Made by a program: the position numbers and the translations under genes
In this document: in pieces, positions 8,300 through 17,600 of the stretch
How positions within the stretch are numbered: the stretch's first letter is position 1
Layout of the letters: each line of letters begins with the position of its first letter
NCBI RefSeq assembly: GCF_013389455.1
Contig: NZ_CP058278.1
Span: 2,294,001-2,358,000, forward strand
DNA: 64,000 nt
Source: Flavobacterium inviolabile
GTDB lineage: Bacteria; Bacteroidota; Bacteroidia; Flavobacteriales; Flavobacteriaceae
Direction of reading: 5' to 3'
Notes under the pieces: generated by a model
Database searches by the model: none
Told to the model about the DNA's origin: nothing
Seen by the model: only the letters and a program-made list of their open reading frames with translations

Positions 8300-9092
8300 T
8301 ATTTATTTTTTTTATTAGTTTTTTGTAAACGTCTTCATCTGTAAACATTTCATCATCATTTACTTCTGCTTCAATATCAATTTTTCTTGAAAAGCCTTCA
8401 GTATTAAAAAGCATTCCTAAATTGTTTTCGTCTTTTCCTGAAATTACAATACTTTTTAATGAATTTCGTTGTTCAAAAATTGATTTTACCTTTTCGATTA
8501 AATAATCTGTTGTTATACGATTATTATACGATAAATTTAATGCAGCTACACTAGCTTCATATCCATTAATTTCTTCAGATAGACTTTGACTCAAAGTCCC
8601 CGAATCACTAAACAAATTAGGGACAGCAGAAATTTTTATATTATCAAGTCTTTTTAACATTTTTAAAAATTGTTTTTCATCATAAATTTCTTTAATCACG
8701 ATTGCTGCTGTTTTAAAATATATGCGAAATAAATCAATTAAAGCAGATCTCTTTTTTGAATTACTAATCCATAAAAAACTTGTATTGAAATCTATAATTG
8801 CAAAAGTTTGCTTTGGTTCAACTTGATTTTTCTGTCTTGGATTTGGCTCTTCTTCTTTAGTGTTAAAATTAAAAACATTTGGATTTCTAGGACCAACAGC
8901 TCCCTCACCAAAATTCATTTTTAAATAATTATCTTCATACTCAATATTGAAAATTTGAACTTTATTATCATCATTATTGGAATATGAACCAGTAGCTAAA
9001 TGTTTTTTAAAACTTTCAATTTCTAACTTTTTATTGTTTAAATAAAGAAAAACACCGCTGAAAATTAAAGGTTTATAGTTTGCTTTTTTCAT
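8286..9092 (-). CDS. Unknown soluble protein, first gene of a two-gene cassette
   Basis: 268 aa, no signal peptide or membrane segment. A probable beta-rich N-terminal half (to about residue 125) contains QTFAIIDFNTSFLWISNSKK, followed by an alpha/beta half with DNIKISAVPNLFSD and LKSIVISGKDENNLGMLFN, and an acidic C-terminus. I cannot assign a family. The 14-base overlap with the membrane-protein gene shows they are expressed together. Possible roles are a defence system sensor/effector pair or a toxin-related module. AT-rich composition and the position next to Rhs genes suggest horizontal acquisition. Confidence 0.6.
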   Translation of the reverse strand: MKKANYKPLIFSGVFLYLNNKKLEIESFKKHLATGSYSNNDDNKVQIFNIEYEDNYLKMNFGEGAVGPRNPNVFNFNTKEEEPNPRQKNQVEPKQTFAIIDFNTSFLWISNSKKRSALIDLFRIYFKTAAIVIKEIYDEKQFLKMLKRLDNIKISAVPNLFSDSGTLSQSLSEEINGYEASVAALNLSYNNRITTDYLIEKVKSIFEQRNSLKSIVISGKDENNLGMLFNTEGFSRKIDIEAEVNDDEMFTDEDVYKKLIKKINSENS

Positions 9093-9512
9093 AAATTCGA
9101 TTCTTTTTAAGAAGATATTTAATTTTATGGGGTACCAGTAATACTTAAGTTTACTTTTGCTTGAAAATATTATTGAGATGTAAATAAACTAAATTTTGAT
9201 ATTTTTTTAGAAGTAAATTTATTAAAATTGTGCCTTTTAAGTGTAAATACGTATTTTTTTAAGTGTAAAAACGGAATAAATTAATAGATATATTTAAAAA
9301 ACTTAAAAATAGGCTTGTCTTCTATTTTTCGATAATATCCAATTATTAAAGAATGATTAGTATATGCAGCCTAAAGCAAATAATTAATATAAAATGAAAA
9401 AAGGTGCTTAATAAATCTTGTAGATTTTAAGCTCAATTTATTTTTAGTGATAATTGATAGAAAAAGTATTTTTATTTTAATAAATTATTTATTCGTAATT
9501 TTAAAAAAGCAA
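9093..9512. other. AT-rich intergenic gap, no gene seen
   Basis: About 420 bases, strongly AT-rich, between the two-gene cassette and the SMI1/KNR4 gene. It contains a short direct repeat TTTAAGTGTAAA (near 9237 and 9258) and nothing else I can name. It probably holds the promoter of the cassette on its left side and the 3' end region of the SMI1/KNR4 gene on its right. Confidence 0.5.
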
Positions 9513-10928
9513 TTAACTCTGGTCTTTTTTCCAAAATACATACCATTTCTTTTTTGCTGGAACAGTTAGGGAAACCGTATTGTTTTGCATTACAAGTTGT
9601 TTAGGATGGTTATATTCTGTAAGTCGGTGATTGAGGTTTACTAAAATAGAATCTTGTTCTTTTGGAAATCTTTGAACAAGATTTTGAAAATGCTCTAATA
9701 AGCTATCGTCCTTAACGCCCGATAACGCCTGTAAAGTTGTACGAATAACATGATTTGAACTGTCGTATAAGCCTACTGTAAAAGTACTTAAAAAGTCTTT
9801 TTTGTTTTTTAGTTGTCCCAAGGTATAATATGCCTGAATCCGTATGGCTACATTTTCATTTTTTGTAAAAGGCACAATAAGATTTCCGTAATCGTTATTT
9901 GTGGCTGTTAAGATATAGGTACAAAAGCGAAAAGTTTCTTCATCCTGAATTGTGTCGATAGTTGCTGTAATAACGTTTAACCATTCCTCACTTTTATCTT
10001 TCGCATACCAGAAGATAAACTGAAAAACTGATAGTTGATCTGTTGTCACAAGAGTTTCCAGATGTGGTTTGGCTTTTTCATAATCCGATTTGCAAATCAG
10101 TTGAACGAATGCCGTCTTTTGCTCGGGATTACTCGTTATATGATTTTCGATTTGCATTAGGGTCTGATCCTGAAGTCTATTTTTTTGAAGCAGTCCCTGT
10201 AAGCAATCTTTTTTTTCTTCTGTGTCAGCTGAACTTAAGTAAGCATTCCAGAGTACTTCCTCGGAGCCACCTTTATAAAAACCAAAAGAATAGTGACTAT
10301 TGGCTATGAGTTCACCAGAAATGACTTCGTCAAGCCATCGTTCATACCAGTCTAAAAAATTGTCTTCAAAGCTAAAATACGGCTTTTGCCTGTTTGCATC
10401 GAGATTAATAATTCTACCTTTATGTTGTCCATTAAGTACCAAACCATGAATATAGGTACAGCCCTGTGAACCGATTGGTAGGATACCGCCGAATATTTTC
10501 CCGAGTTCAATTTCATAATCTATATCACTAATACTGTCATTTTCGTCTATATTTTTGGTAAGTGCGTACCAGTCATTGTCAGTTATTTTGGGATAAATAA
10601 GACAGTTGTTCTTTAAATACTTTTCGGGCTTTTCCTCGATTAGCTCATCCACATTTTCTCCAAACGGATAAATCCCATAATAAGGTCCTGGTGCCGCATT
10701 AGCATATCCGACTCCGGAGTTACCGACCTCAGTTATGAATGTACGGTAACATTCCGGCAGTTGTATTGTAAACTGTTGCTCAAACTTTAAAACTGTTGCT
10801 TCCGTTACAGGTTTTTTTATTTTGTATTTATGACTGTCTGCACCAAATACTTGTAATTTTGTATCAGTTTTTTGAGCCGTAATAAGTTTTGTTTGTATTC
10901 GCTGTATCTGGTCGCTGTAGTCTGTCAT
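9513..10928 (-). CDS. SMI1/KNR4 (SUKH) family protein with HEAT-like C-terminal half
   Basis: 471 aa from the ATG at 10928 (MTDYSDQIQRIQTK). A longer open frame back to 11132 runs into repeat DNA and is rejected as start. Residues ~35-200 carry the SUKH-1 pattern: LKFEQQFTIQLPECYRTFI, VGNSGVGYAN, GPYYGIYPFGE, later GCTYIHGLVLNGQHKGRI. SUKH proteins commonly act as immunity proteins against polymorphic toxins. Residues ~280-450 look like helical HEAT-type repeats (NVAIRIQAYYTLGQLKNKK, HVIRTTLQALSGVKDDS). Its place beside Rhs genes fits an immunity role, but no partner toxin is adjacent. Confidence 0.8.
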   Translation of the reverse strand: MTDYSDQIQRIQTKLITAQKTDTKLQVFGADSHKYKIKKPVTEATVLKFEQQFTIQLPECYRTFITEVGNSGVGYANAAPGPYYGIYPFGENVDELIEEKPEKYLKNNCLIYPKITDNDWYALTKNIDENDSISDIDYEIELGKIFGGILPIGSQGCTYIHGLVLNGQHKGRIINLDANRQKPYFSFEDNFLDWYERWLDEVISGELIANSHYSFGFYKGGSEEVLWNAYLSSADTEEKKDCLQGLLQKNRLQDQTLMQIENHITSNPEQKTAFVQLICKSDYEKAKPHLETLVTTDQLSVFQFIFWYAKDKSEEWLNVITATIDTIQDEETFRFCTYILTATNNDYGNLIVPFTKNENVAIRIQAYYTLGQLKNKKDFLSTFTVGLYDSSNHVIRTTLQALSGVKDDSLLEHFQNLVQRFPKEQDSILVNLNHRLTEYNHPKQLVMQNNTVSLTVPAKKKWYVFWKKDQS

Positions 10929-11049
10929 AATAGAATCTCTTAAAGTAGATATTAATACAAAGAAAAGAGAATTCCGTATGCAAGTAAACAGGATAAGATA
11001 AAAATGAAGAATATGTATGAGGTATAAGAAAAAACTAAACTTTAAATAT

Positions 11050-11215
11050 GCAATTAGCAAAGAGCAAGATGTTAATAATAATAGTAATATTTGATATAAG
11101 ATATATGAGGTACGATGTAAGTCTTCTAACAACCAAATAGTTGAATTCTTGACTTTCGTATATCAACCTTCATAAATCTAATATTTGATATATCGTAATT
11201 CCTAATTCTTTTTTT
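11050..11215 (+). repeat. Composite intergenic repeat, palindromic unit
   Basis: A short heptamer remnant (AATTAGCAAAGAGCAAG) is followed by the palindromic unit at about 11091-11167, with the inner hairpin region CTAACAACCAAATAGTTGAA and outer arms TTTGATATAAG and CGTATATCAA, then CTAATATTTGATATATCG. Same order as the copies at 897 and 2304. Confidence 0.8.
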
Positions 11216-11222
11216 ATATAGC

Positions 11223-11248
11223 AAAACCCGACTAAACAGCCGGGTTTT
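11223..11248 (-). terminator. Terminator hairpin downstream of the T9SS cluster
   Basis: Stem AAAACCCG / CGGGTTTT with a 10-base loop lies 22 bases after the stop of the minus-strand 72-aa gene. There is no clean T-run beyond the stem on the minus strand, so efficiency is uncertain. Confidence 0.6.
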
Positions 11249-11269
11249 GGATTATGATAATCTTAGCAA

Positions 11270-11488
11270 TTATTTTTTAAGCTGTAGCTTTCGGAAATAG
11301 TAGAAAGCAAAGGCAATACCCATTAACAGCAGCCAGATCATTTGGGTGTTGATAGGGACTATGGGATCTTCAACGGTACCGCCGTCGTCAAATCCGTTTC
11401 CGGGATCTTCGTCGTCCTGAGCAAACAGTACAAAATCGCTTAGCAATAGTACCGTAAAAAAGTATATTTTTATTAGTTTGGATGTCAT
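11270..11488 (-). CDS. Small secreted protein with C-terminal membrane anchor, 72 aa
   Basis: The ATG at 11488 (MTSKLIKIYFF) is chosen over a TTG five codons upstream. The layout is N-terminal signal peptide ending about residue 23 (VLFAQ), an acidic Gly/Asp linker (DDEDPGNGFDDGGTVEDP), then a hydrophobic helix (MIWLLLMGIAFAFYYF) and a short basic tail (RKLQLKK). This PEP-CTERM-like tripartite tail is seen in small proteins encoded after T9SS proteins in flavobacteria (recollection). The gene begins 18 bases after the end of the 960-aa exported protein, so it is probably cotranscribed. Confidence 0.7.
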   Translation of the reverse strand: MTSKLIKIYFFTVLLLSDFVLFAQDDEDPGNGFDDGGTVEDPIVPINTQMIWLLLMGIAFAFYYFRKLQLKK

Positions 11489-11506
11489 GATAAGTGGATT
11501 CAAAAA

Positions 11507-14389
11507 TTAATAAATTATTTTCTTGCTAACGGTAGTATTTGCCGCTGTAACCAGCTGTACGATCAATACCTGCTGACTAACGTTAAGATTGCTGATAACG
11601 GCTTCTGTGGCATCTACGTTGTTTTGCTCGTAAACCAGTCGGCCGCTGATGTCGAATATTTTAATACCGGACAATATCGTGTTACCGCTATTGATGTGTA
11701 AAGCATGATTTTGTTTGTACACCACCACCTGGTTTGCATCAAAATCGGGAGTGCTTAAAACGCTGTTCTCATAAACGATTTCAAAACGGTTTTCAAAAGT
11801 TCCGGCTTCGGTTGTAAACGCGTAGCTGCCGGACTTCAAATCGTGGATTGTATTTAGGGTTTTATCTTTCAGGTAAATATTCTGATTGCTGAACAGTCCT
11901 TCAAAATTGTTTAACGACAATGTTATGTTTCCGCCATTGACAGCCTTATAGCTTACCGGAACAACATCCTGTACGCTGAATCCGGCTCTTGCCTGAATGG
12001 CTAATTTGGTATTGTCCGCTTTCGTATAGATGGCAAGGTCACCATCGTTTAACAGCAATCCGTCCCAGCCGTAATCAAGATTATTGGTCGTAACGTTTGT
12101 ATAACCGATAACCGTTTGGCCGAAAGCATTGGCATTGTCCGAAAGGTTTAACGAAAACCGGGAGATTTCCGGCTCAACCGGAGAGGCAGTCGCAGCAGTT
12201 TTAAAGAACTGGTTGTTGTTTGCTGCCCGGCGCATCGTATTGTTAAAAACAAGACTGGTAGCTGCCGGTGCTGCTTTGACAAAGAATCCCTGTCCGGTAT
12301 TGATTGTCCACTGGGCAGTATTGCCGGCAAAAACAGCCGATCCGGTATCTCCGCCCGCTGCGGTATTGGCATTATAAGCCAGTTTTGTTATCGTAGCATA
12401 AGTAGTTTCGGCAGGATTGTTCGTTTTTCTCCAGAAGTAAAGCGTACCGTTGTCCAGGTTTCCGGCATTGGCATCGATAAAATCCCAGATGTTAATTGGT
12501 GACGGATACGGGTTTCCTACAGCGTTATAACGGTTTCCGCCAGTGCTTAGAGGAAGGGTAACAGCCCCGTTGTTTGGTGTTCCGGTAAACAATCCGTTAA
12601 AAGTGGTTGTTTGTCCGGCTGGAAGTCCGTCCGGCATGCGGATAAGATAGCCTTTTGCGGCTGTAAATGTAACCGCATTCGGATTACTGCCGAATATTCC
12701 GGTAGTACTGGTGTAATTGCTATAGGCATTCTGAGCTGTATTGTACACATAGAAACGCTCATCCAGCGTATTCGGGGAGAATGCTTTTAATGTCTGCGTT
12801 CCGGTAGTAGGAGCGGACCAGATCGTATAATCCAGGTTGTATAATGAAGAACTGTTGCGGTGTATGTTTACGGTACCCTGGTTTACAACATTGTTTTGCT
12901 GTATCAGGTTACTGTTGTTTTCGAACGTAACGGTACCGCCGTTAGCCACGGTTAAGGCATCGGTAAGATTCAGGTTGCTACCGCCGGTTACAACCAGTGT
13001 GGCTCCGGTATTAACGGTAAGTGCGGCTGCATTGGCTGTTATATTCCCGGAAACAATTGCCGGATTGGCTACCTGGGCAATAACGGCTGCCATTGCTCCG
13101 GTAGGAACAACACCGCAGGACCAGTTGGCTGCAGTATTCCAGTCACTATTGGTGGTGCCTGTCCAGGTATTGCTGGACACATTAATTGCACTGCCGTTGT
13201 CGTTTGCACTGAATGTCAGGACACTGCTGTTCGATACCTGAAGCATACGAACCTTATAATTACCCGGTGCTAAACCGGCTGGAAAAGAAGCGGTTACAGG
13301 ACTTAAAGTTCCTGTTCCGATAATGTTAGTTTGTGTATTGGTAAAGATACCATTGGCATCTGAAATTTGTACATGAAAATCAGTATTGTCAAATGTGCCC
13401 TGAGTTGTAAAAGCAACGCTTAAAGTATTGGCAATTCCGTTGCAAAAAGGACCGTATGAATGGGTAGTTGTTGTCAGACTTGGCGGCAATACTCCCGTAC
13501 CGGTTAATGCAATGGTTTTATTTGTCGCTCCGGCAGCACTCAAAGTCACTGTAGCGGACTGCGATCCGGTTACTGTCGGGCTGAAGCGCACATAAACCGT
13601 TCCGCCGGCAGCAGCTAAATTAAAGCTTGAAGCAAAGCCGGTTGTACTATTGTTACTCACCTGGTAAGGAGCAGGAACAGTTACAGCTATACTACCGCTG
13701 ATACCGGTACCGCTTACTGTAAAACTTTTGGAAACGGAATTGGTATTGGTAGTCACATTTCCGAAGGCTAAAGATGTTGGAGAAGGGGTATTGATTACGG
13801 CGGAGGATACTGTACCGCTGAAAACAAAATCATTGATACTGGCAGTCCCTGTTCCGCCATTGGCTTTATAATAGTATACACGGAAAGTGATGGCCGAAGC
13901 AATATTCTGGTAAGCCGCATCGGTTAACGTAATCGTTGATGTATTGGCAGCTGTTCCGATTGTAAAAACCGCCCCGATGGTTGCCGAATAATTGTCCAAG
14001 CTGGATTTTACAATCCCCGATACCGGTCCGGTGTTGGAACGCTGTGTTGTAAAGGCAAAACTGCTAAAGTTGATTTTAGCACTGCCCACCGGTGTTAAGG
14101 TAAACGAAAAATAATCGTTGGCATCTATACTTGCAGAGGTCGTGAAACCCGTCGCATTATACCGGTCTGCGCCGGCATTGGCACTAATACCGGAACCTCT
14201 TCCGATACCGCTTACGGTAATATCAGAATCGTTCACGTCTCCGCTGGTAAACGGATTGGCAGTGGCAGGATTGGTACCGTCAATAGTGTTGGTCCAGATC
14301 GATTGCCCTTGCGAAGTACCGATGGTCATCAATACCATAAAGAGCAGAAAGTCACGTAAAAATTTTTGAGGGAAAAATTTCATCATCAT
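11507..14389 (-). CDS. Large T9SS-exported protein with Ig-like/choice-of-anchor region
   Basis: 960 aa. The signal peptide is at residues ~1-29 (FLLFMVLMTIGTSQGQ). A beta-rich region of about residues 30-200 precedes a domain near 205-300 (PSPTSLAFGNVTTNTNSVSK, FSPTVTGSQSATVTLSAAGA), typical of choice-of-anchor/ASPM-like Ig modules of exported Bacteroidota proteins. The last ~80 residues (IKIFDISGRLVYEQNN ... ISNLNVSQQVLIVQLV ... KKIIY) are a T9SS type A sorting domain, so it is secreted across the outer membrane. No catalytic motif is visible; adhesin or matrix role is inferred. Confidence 0.85.
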   Translation of the reverse strand: MMMKFFPQKFLRDFLLFMVLMTIGTSQGQSIWTNTIDGTNPATANPFTSGDVNDSDITVSGIGRGSGISANAGADRYNATGFTTSASIDANDYFSFTLTPVGSAKINFSSFAFTTQRSNTGPVSGIVKSSLDNYSATIGAVFTIGTAANTSTITLTDAAYQNIASAITFRVYYYKANGGTGTASINDFVFSGTVSSAVINTPSPTSLAFGNVTTNTNSVSKSFTVSGTGISGSIAVTVPAPYQVSNNSTTGFASSFNLAAAGGTVYVRFSPTVTGSQSATVTLSAAGATNKTIALTGTGVLPPSLTTTTHSYGPFCNGIANTLSVAFTTQGTFDNTDFHVQISDANGIFTNTQTNIIGTGTLSPVTASFPAGLAPGNYKVRMLQVSNSSVLTFSANDNGSAINVSSNTWTGTTNSDWNTAANWSCGVVPTGAMAAVIAQVANPAIVSGNITANAAALTVNTGATLVVTGGSNLNLTDALTVANGGTVTFENNSNLIQQNNVVNQGTVNIHRNSSSLYNLDYTIWSAPTTGTQTLKAFSPNTLDERFYVYNTAQNAYSNYTSTTGIFGSNPNAVTFTAAKGYLIRMPDGLPAGQTTTFNGLFTGTPNNGAVTLPLSTGGNRYNAVGNPYPSPINIWDFIDANAGNLDNGTLYFWRKTNNPAETTYATITKLAYNANTAAGGDTGSAVFAGNTAQWTINTGQGFFVKAAPAATSLVFNNTMRRAANNNQFFKTAATASPVEPEISRFSLNLSDNANAFGQTVIGYTNVTTNNLDYGWDGLLLNDGDLAIYTKADNTKLAIQARAGFSVQDVVPVSYKAVNGGNITLSLNNFEGLFSNQNIYLKDKTLNTIHDLKSGSYAFTTEAGTFENRFEIVYENSVLSTPDFDANQVVVYKQNHALHINSGNTILSGIKIFDISGRLVYEQNNVDATEAVISNLNVSQQVLIVQLVTAANTTVSKKIIY

Positions 14390-14555
14390 TTTTTTAGTTA
14401 GTTTTCATTTATATAAGTGTCATTGATTACAAAGGTTGGGTTTAAATAACAAGTTGTCAAAGGATTAAGGTTGTATTACTGTAAGCTAACTGTTATAACT
14501 TTCCTAACTAAAGGTTAACTGTTTAAACTTTATGTAAAGAGAAAAAAGCAAAAAA

Positions 14556-14581
14556 AATGCCTCTTCCGGAGAAGAGGCATT
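14556..14581 (-). terminator. Intrinsic terminator of the 1468-aa T9SS gene
   Basis: Perfect 11-bp stem AATGCCTCTTC / GAAGAGGCATT, 4-base loop, and on the minus strand a T-run (ATTTTTTTTGC). It lies 25 bases after the stop codon of the upstream minus-strand gene. Confidence 0.9.
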
Positions 14582-14605
14582 GTAAATAAAGGGGTAAAGA
14601 AAGGA

Positions 14606-17600
14606 TTAGTATACCATTTTTTTCGTCACTGTTTCATTAGCAGCTGTAATGATTTTAACGATGATTACCTGGTTGGAACTGTTCAGGTTTGTGATTATTA
14701 CTTCCTGTGAGTTGAATTTGTCGGAAGCATATAAAACTTTTCCGGACATATCATATACTACAACCGACTGAATAGCATCATTAGATGACGTCAGGTTTAA
14801 AACACCATTTTGGTTGAAAGCATTCACCTTGTTAACCAATTCGTTATTAACAGCTGTTTTAGCGCTGAAAGCAGCAGTAGTTACCGCAATAGTATTCGAG
14901 TTGTCGCTGGTATTACCGGCAACGGCTCTTACTCTGTAGTAATAGTTGGTATTGGCTGTTAATCCGGTAACGTTAAGATTTGTACCGTTAACGGTTACAT
15001 TTTCGTATCCCGGAACAAAAGAAGCCGTTAATCCGGAGTAGGTGTGTGAACCTAAATTGCTCACATCATTTGTGTCCAATACGGTCCATTCTGTAGCCAA
15101 AGTTGGGAAACCGGCTGTAGGATTTACGGTAACACCTCCCGTTACTGACGCTTTTCTAACCAATGTTTTGTCAACGGTAGTAATTCCGGTTGCCGTCCAG
15201 GCAGTACCCGGATTTTCACCGATTCTTCCGATGATGTCTACGTTTGAAGCAGTCGATATTTTGTATAAAGCAACCGCATCGTTACCGTTAAAGTTAACAG
15301 AAGCCACTACAGTAGCTGTTCCGGTATAAATAGTAGCCGCAGCATTTCTCAATACGATAGTAGCACCATTGGCTAAAGTACCGGATAACTGTACGTCATT
15401 TGCAGAACCGGCAGCCGAAGTACTTCCGTTAGAATACAAACGTACTCTGTAGTCTGATAAATCAACAGCAGCACCGGTACCATTATAGATTTCCACATAT
15501 TTGTTAGTGCCTGTTCCTTCCACATATTCTGAGAAGAATAAATCTGAAGCAGGAGCAGCCGTTCCGAATGTAGGCGACTGGCTTACATCCACACGGTAAT
15601 CCACAGCTCCTTCCGAAGCATCCCAGTTTGCTGTAAAGCTCACGTTGGTAATAGCTGTAGCGGCAGTTGCCACCGGAGCAATAACCGGATCGGTTGTGAA
15701 CGTTAAAGCAGCACCGTAGCTGATACCACCGTTGTTAACGCTGTATGCTCTGGTATAGTAAAGTGTTTCTCCGATTAAACCGGAAATAGAAAGCACATAC
15801 GTTCCGGCACCTGTTCCGGCATCGGTAACTTTTGTAACACCGATTCCGTCAATTTCCGGATCAGCAGTAAGGCTGTAAACAATTCCTCTTTCGGTTACTG
15901 TAGAACAACCCTGTACGGTAACTTCCGCAGTAACTTTAGCCGTTGAAGCGCTTAATACTTCGGCAGCAGTAGTGTTAACCGTTGCGACAGTGCTCACTCC
16001 GTTTCCGGAAGCTAATGTAAATGTTTCGGTACCACCGCCAATGATGGTTACATCACCGTTATAAGTAAGGGCGTCTGTAGGCTCAAAACGTACAAAAACA
16101 TCCTGTGTAAAAGTACCACCTGCCTGAGTAAGGCTAACAGAAGCGGTAAAAGGACCGGTAGCCGAGGTAGCATAGGTAAAACCATCTGTAGGACCTACAA
16201 CGATAGCATCGGTAGTAAGGTTGATACCGGATATGGTAATCGTGTTTATGCTGCTTAAAGCATTGGCGCACACATCGCCGAAAGGCGCTAATTCAGTAAC
16301 CGTAAGCGTTGGTTGTGTATTAACAATAGTCGCTACTTCGATAGTGTTCGAGTTGTCGCTGGTGTTTCCGGCAACGGCTCTGACTCTGTAATAGTAAGTC
16401 GTAACCGGTACAAGACCAGTAACGTCTAAAGAAGTACCGTTAACGGTTACATTTTCATAACCGGCAACAAAAGAAGGTGTTAACCCGGCGAAAGTATGCG
16501 AACCTAAATCGCTCACATCGTTAGTGTTTAATACAGTCCATTCTGTTTCCAATGTAGGGAAACCGGCAACTGGATTTACCGTAACACCGCTGGCAACAGC
16601 CGGTTTACGTACTAATGTTTTGTCAACTGTAGAACTGGCAGCAGTTGTCCAGGCAGTACCCGGATTTTCACCGATTCTTCCGATGATATCCACGTTTGAA
16701 GCAGCCGATATTTTATATAAAGCAACGGCATCATTACCGTTAAAGTTAACAGAAGCCACTACAGTAGCTGTTCCGGTATAAATAGTAGCCGCAGCATTTT
16801 TCAATACGATAGTAGCACCATTGGCTAAAGTACCGGATAACTGTACATCATTTGCAGAGCCGGAAGCCGATGTGCTACCGTTAGAATATAAACGTACTCT
16901 GTAATCGGATAGATTAACAGCAGCACCTGTACCATTGTAAATTTCAACATATTTATTGGAAGCAGTACCTTCTACATATTCCGAGAAAAATAGATCGGTA
17001 GCCGCTGATGAGGTTCCGAATGTAGGCGACTGGCTTACATCCACACGGTAATCCACAGCGCCTTCAGAAGCATCCCAGTTAGCAGTAAAGCTATTGTGTG
17101 TAATTGCTGTAGCAGCAGTAGCTACAGGAGCCATAACAGGAAGTGTTGTAAACGTTAAAACAGTACCATAGCTCACGCCGGCAGCTGTAATACTATATGC
17201 TTTAGTATAATAAAGTGTTCCTCCGATCAAACCGGATAAAGTAGTTGTATAATTACCAATTCCTGCTCCGGCATTGCTTACTTTAACAACATTTGTTCCT
17301 CCGATTACCGGATTGGCAGTAGTACTGTAAACAATTCCTCTTTCGGTTACGGCAGCACATCCTTCGGCGCTAACTTCCGCAGTAACTTTTGCAGTTGATG
17401 GTGTTAAAGCACCGGCTTCAACAGTAGTAACCGATGATAAGGTATTGATCCCTGTTCCGGAAGCGGCAACAGTAAGGGCTGAAGCACCACCACCAATTAC
17501 GGTAATGTTTCCACTATAGGCAATAGCAGCAGTTGGTTCAAAACGAACGTATACGGTAGCGTTAAAAGTACCTCCGGCCTGGGAAAGTGATAAAGACGGT

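Noticed and set aside
7823..9092. Kiwa (KwaA/KwaB) defence system
   Set aside because: Gene layout is reminiscent, but I cannot see a diagnostic motif of KwaB (DUF4868) in the 268-aa protein, so no name is assigned.
10929..11132. N-terminal extension of the SMI1/KNR4 protein
   Set aside because: The extra 68 residues are hydrophobic translations of AT-rich repeat DNA; the ATG at 10928 starts the conserved part.
12837..13241. 134-codon ORF antisense in the T9SS gene
   Set aside because: Shadow frame within a repetitive, low-complexity exported-protein gene.
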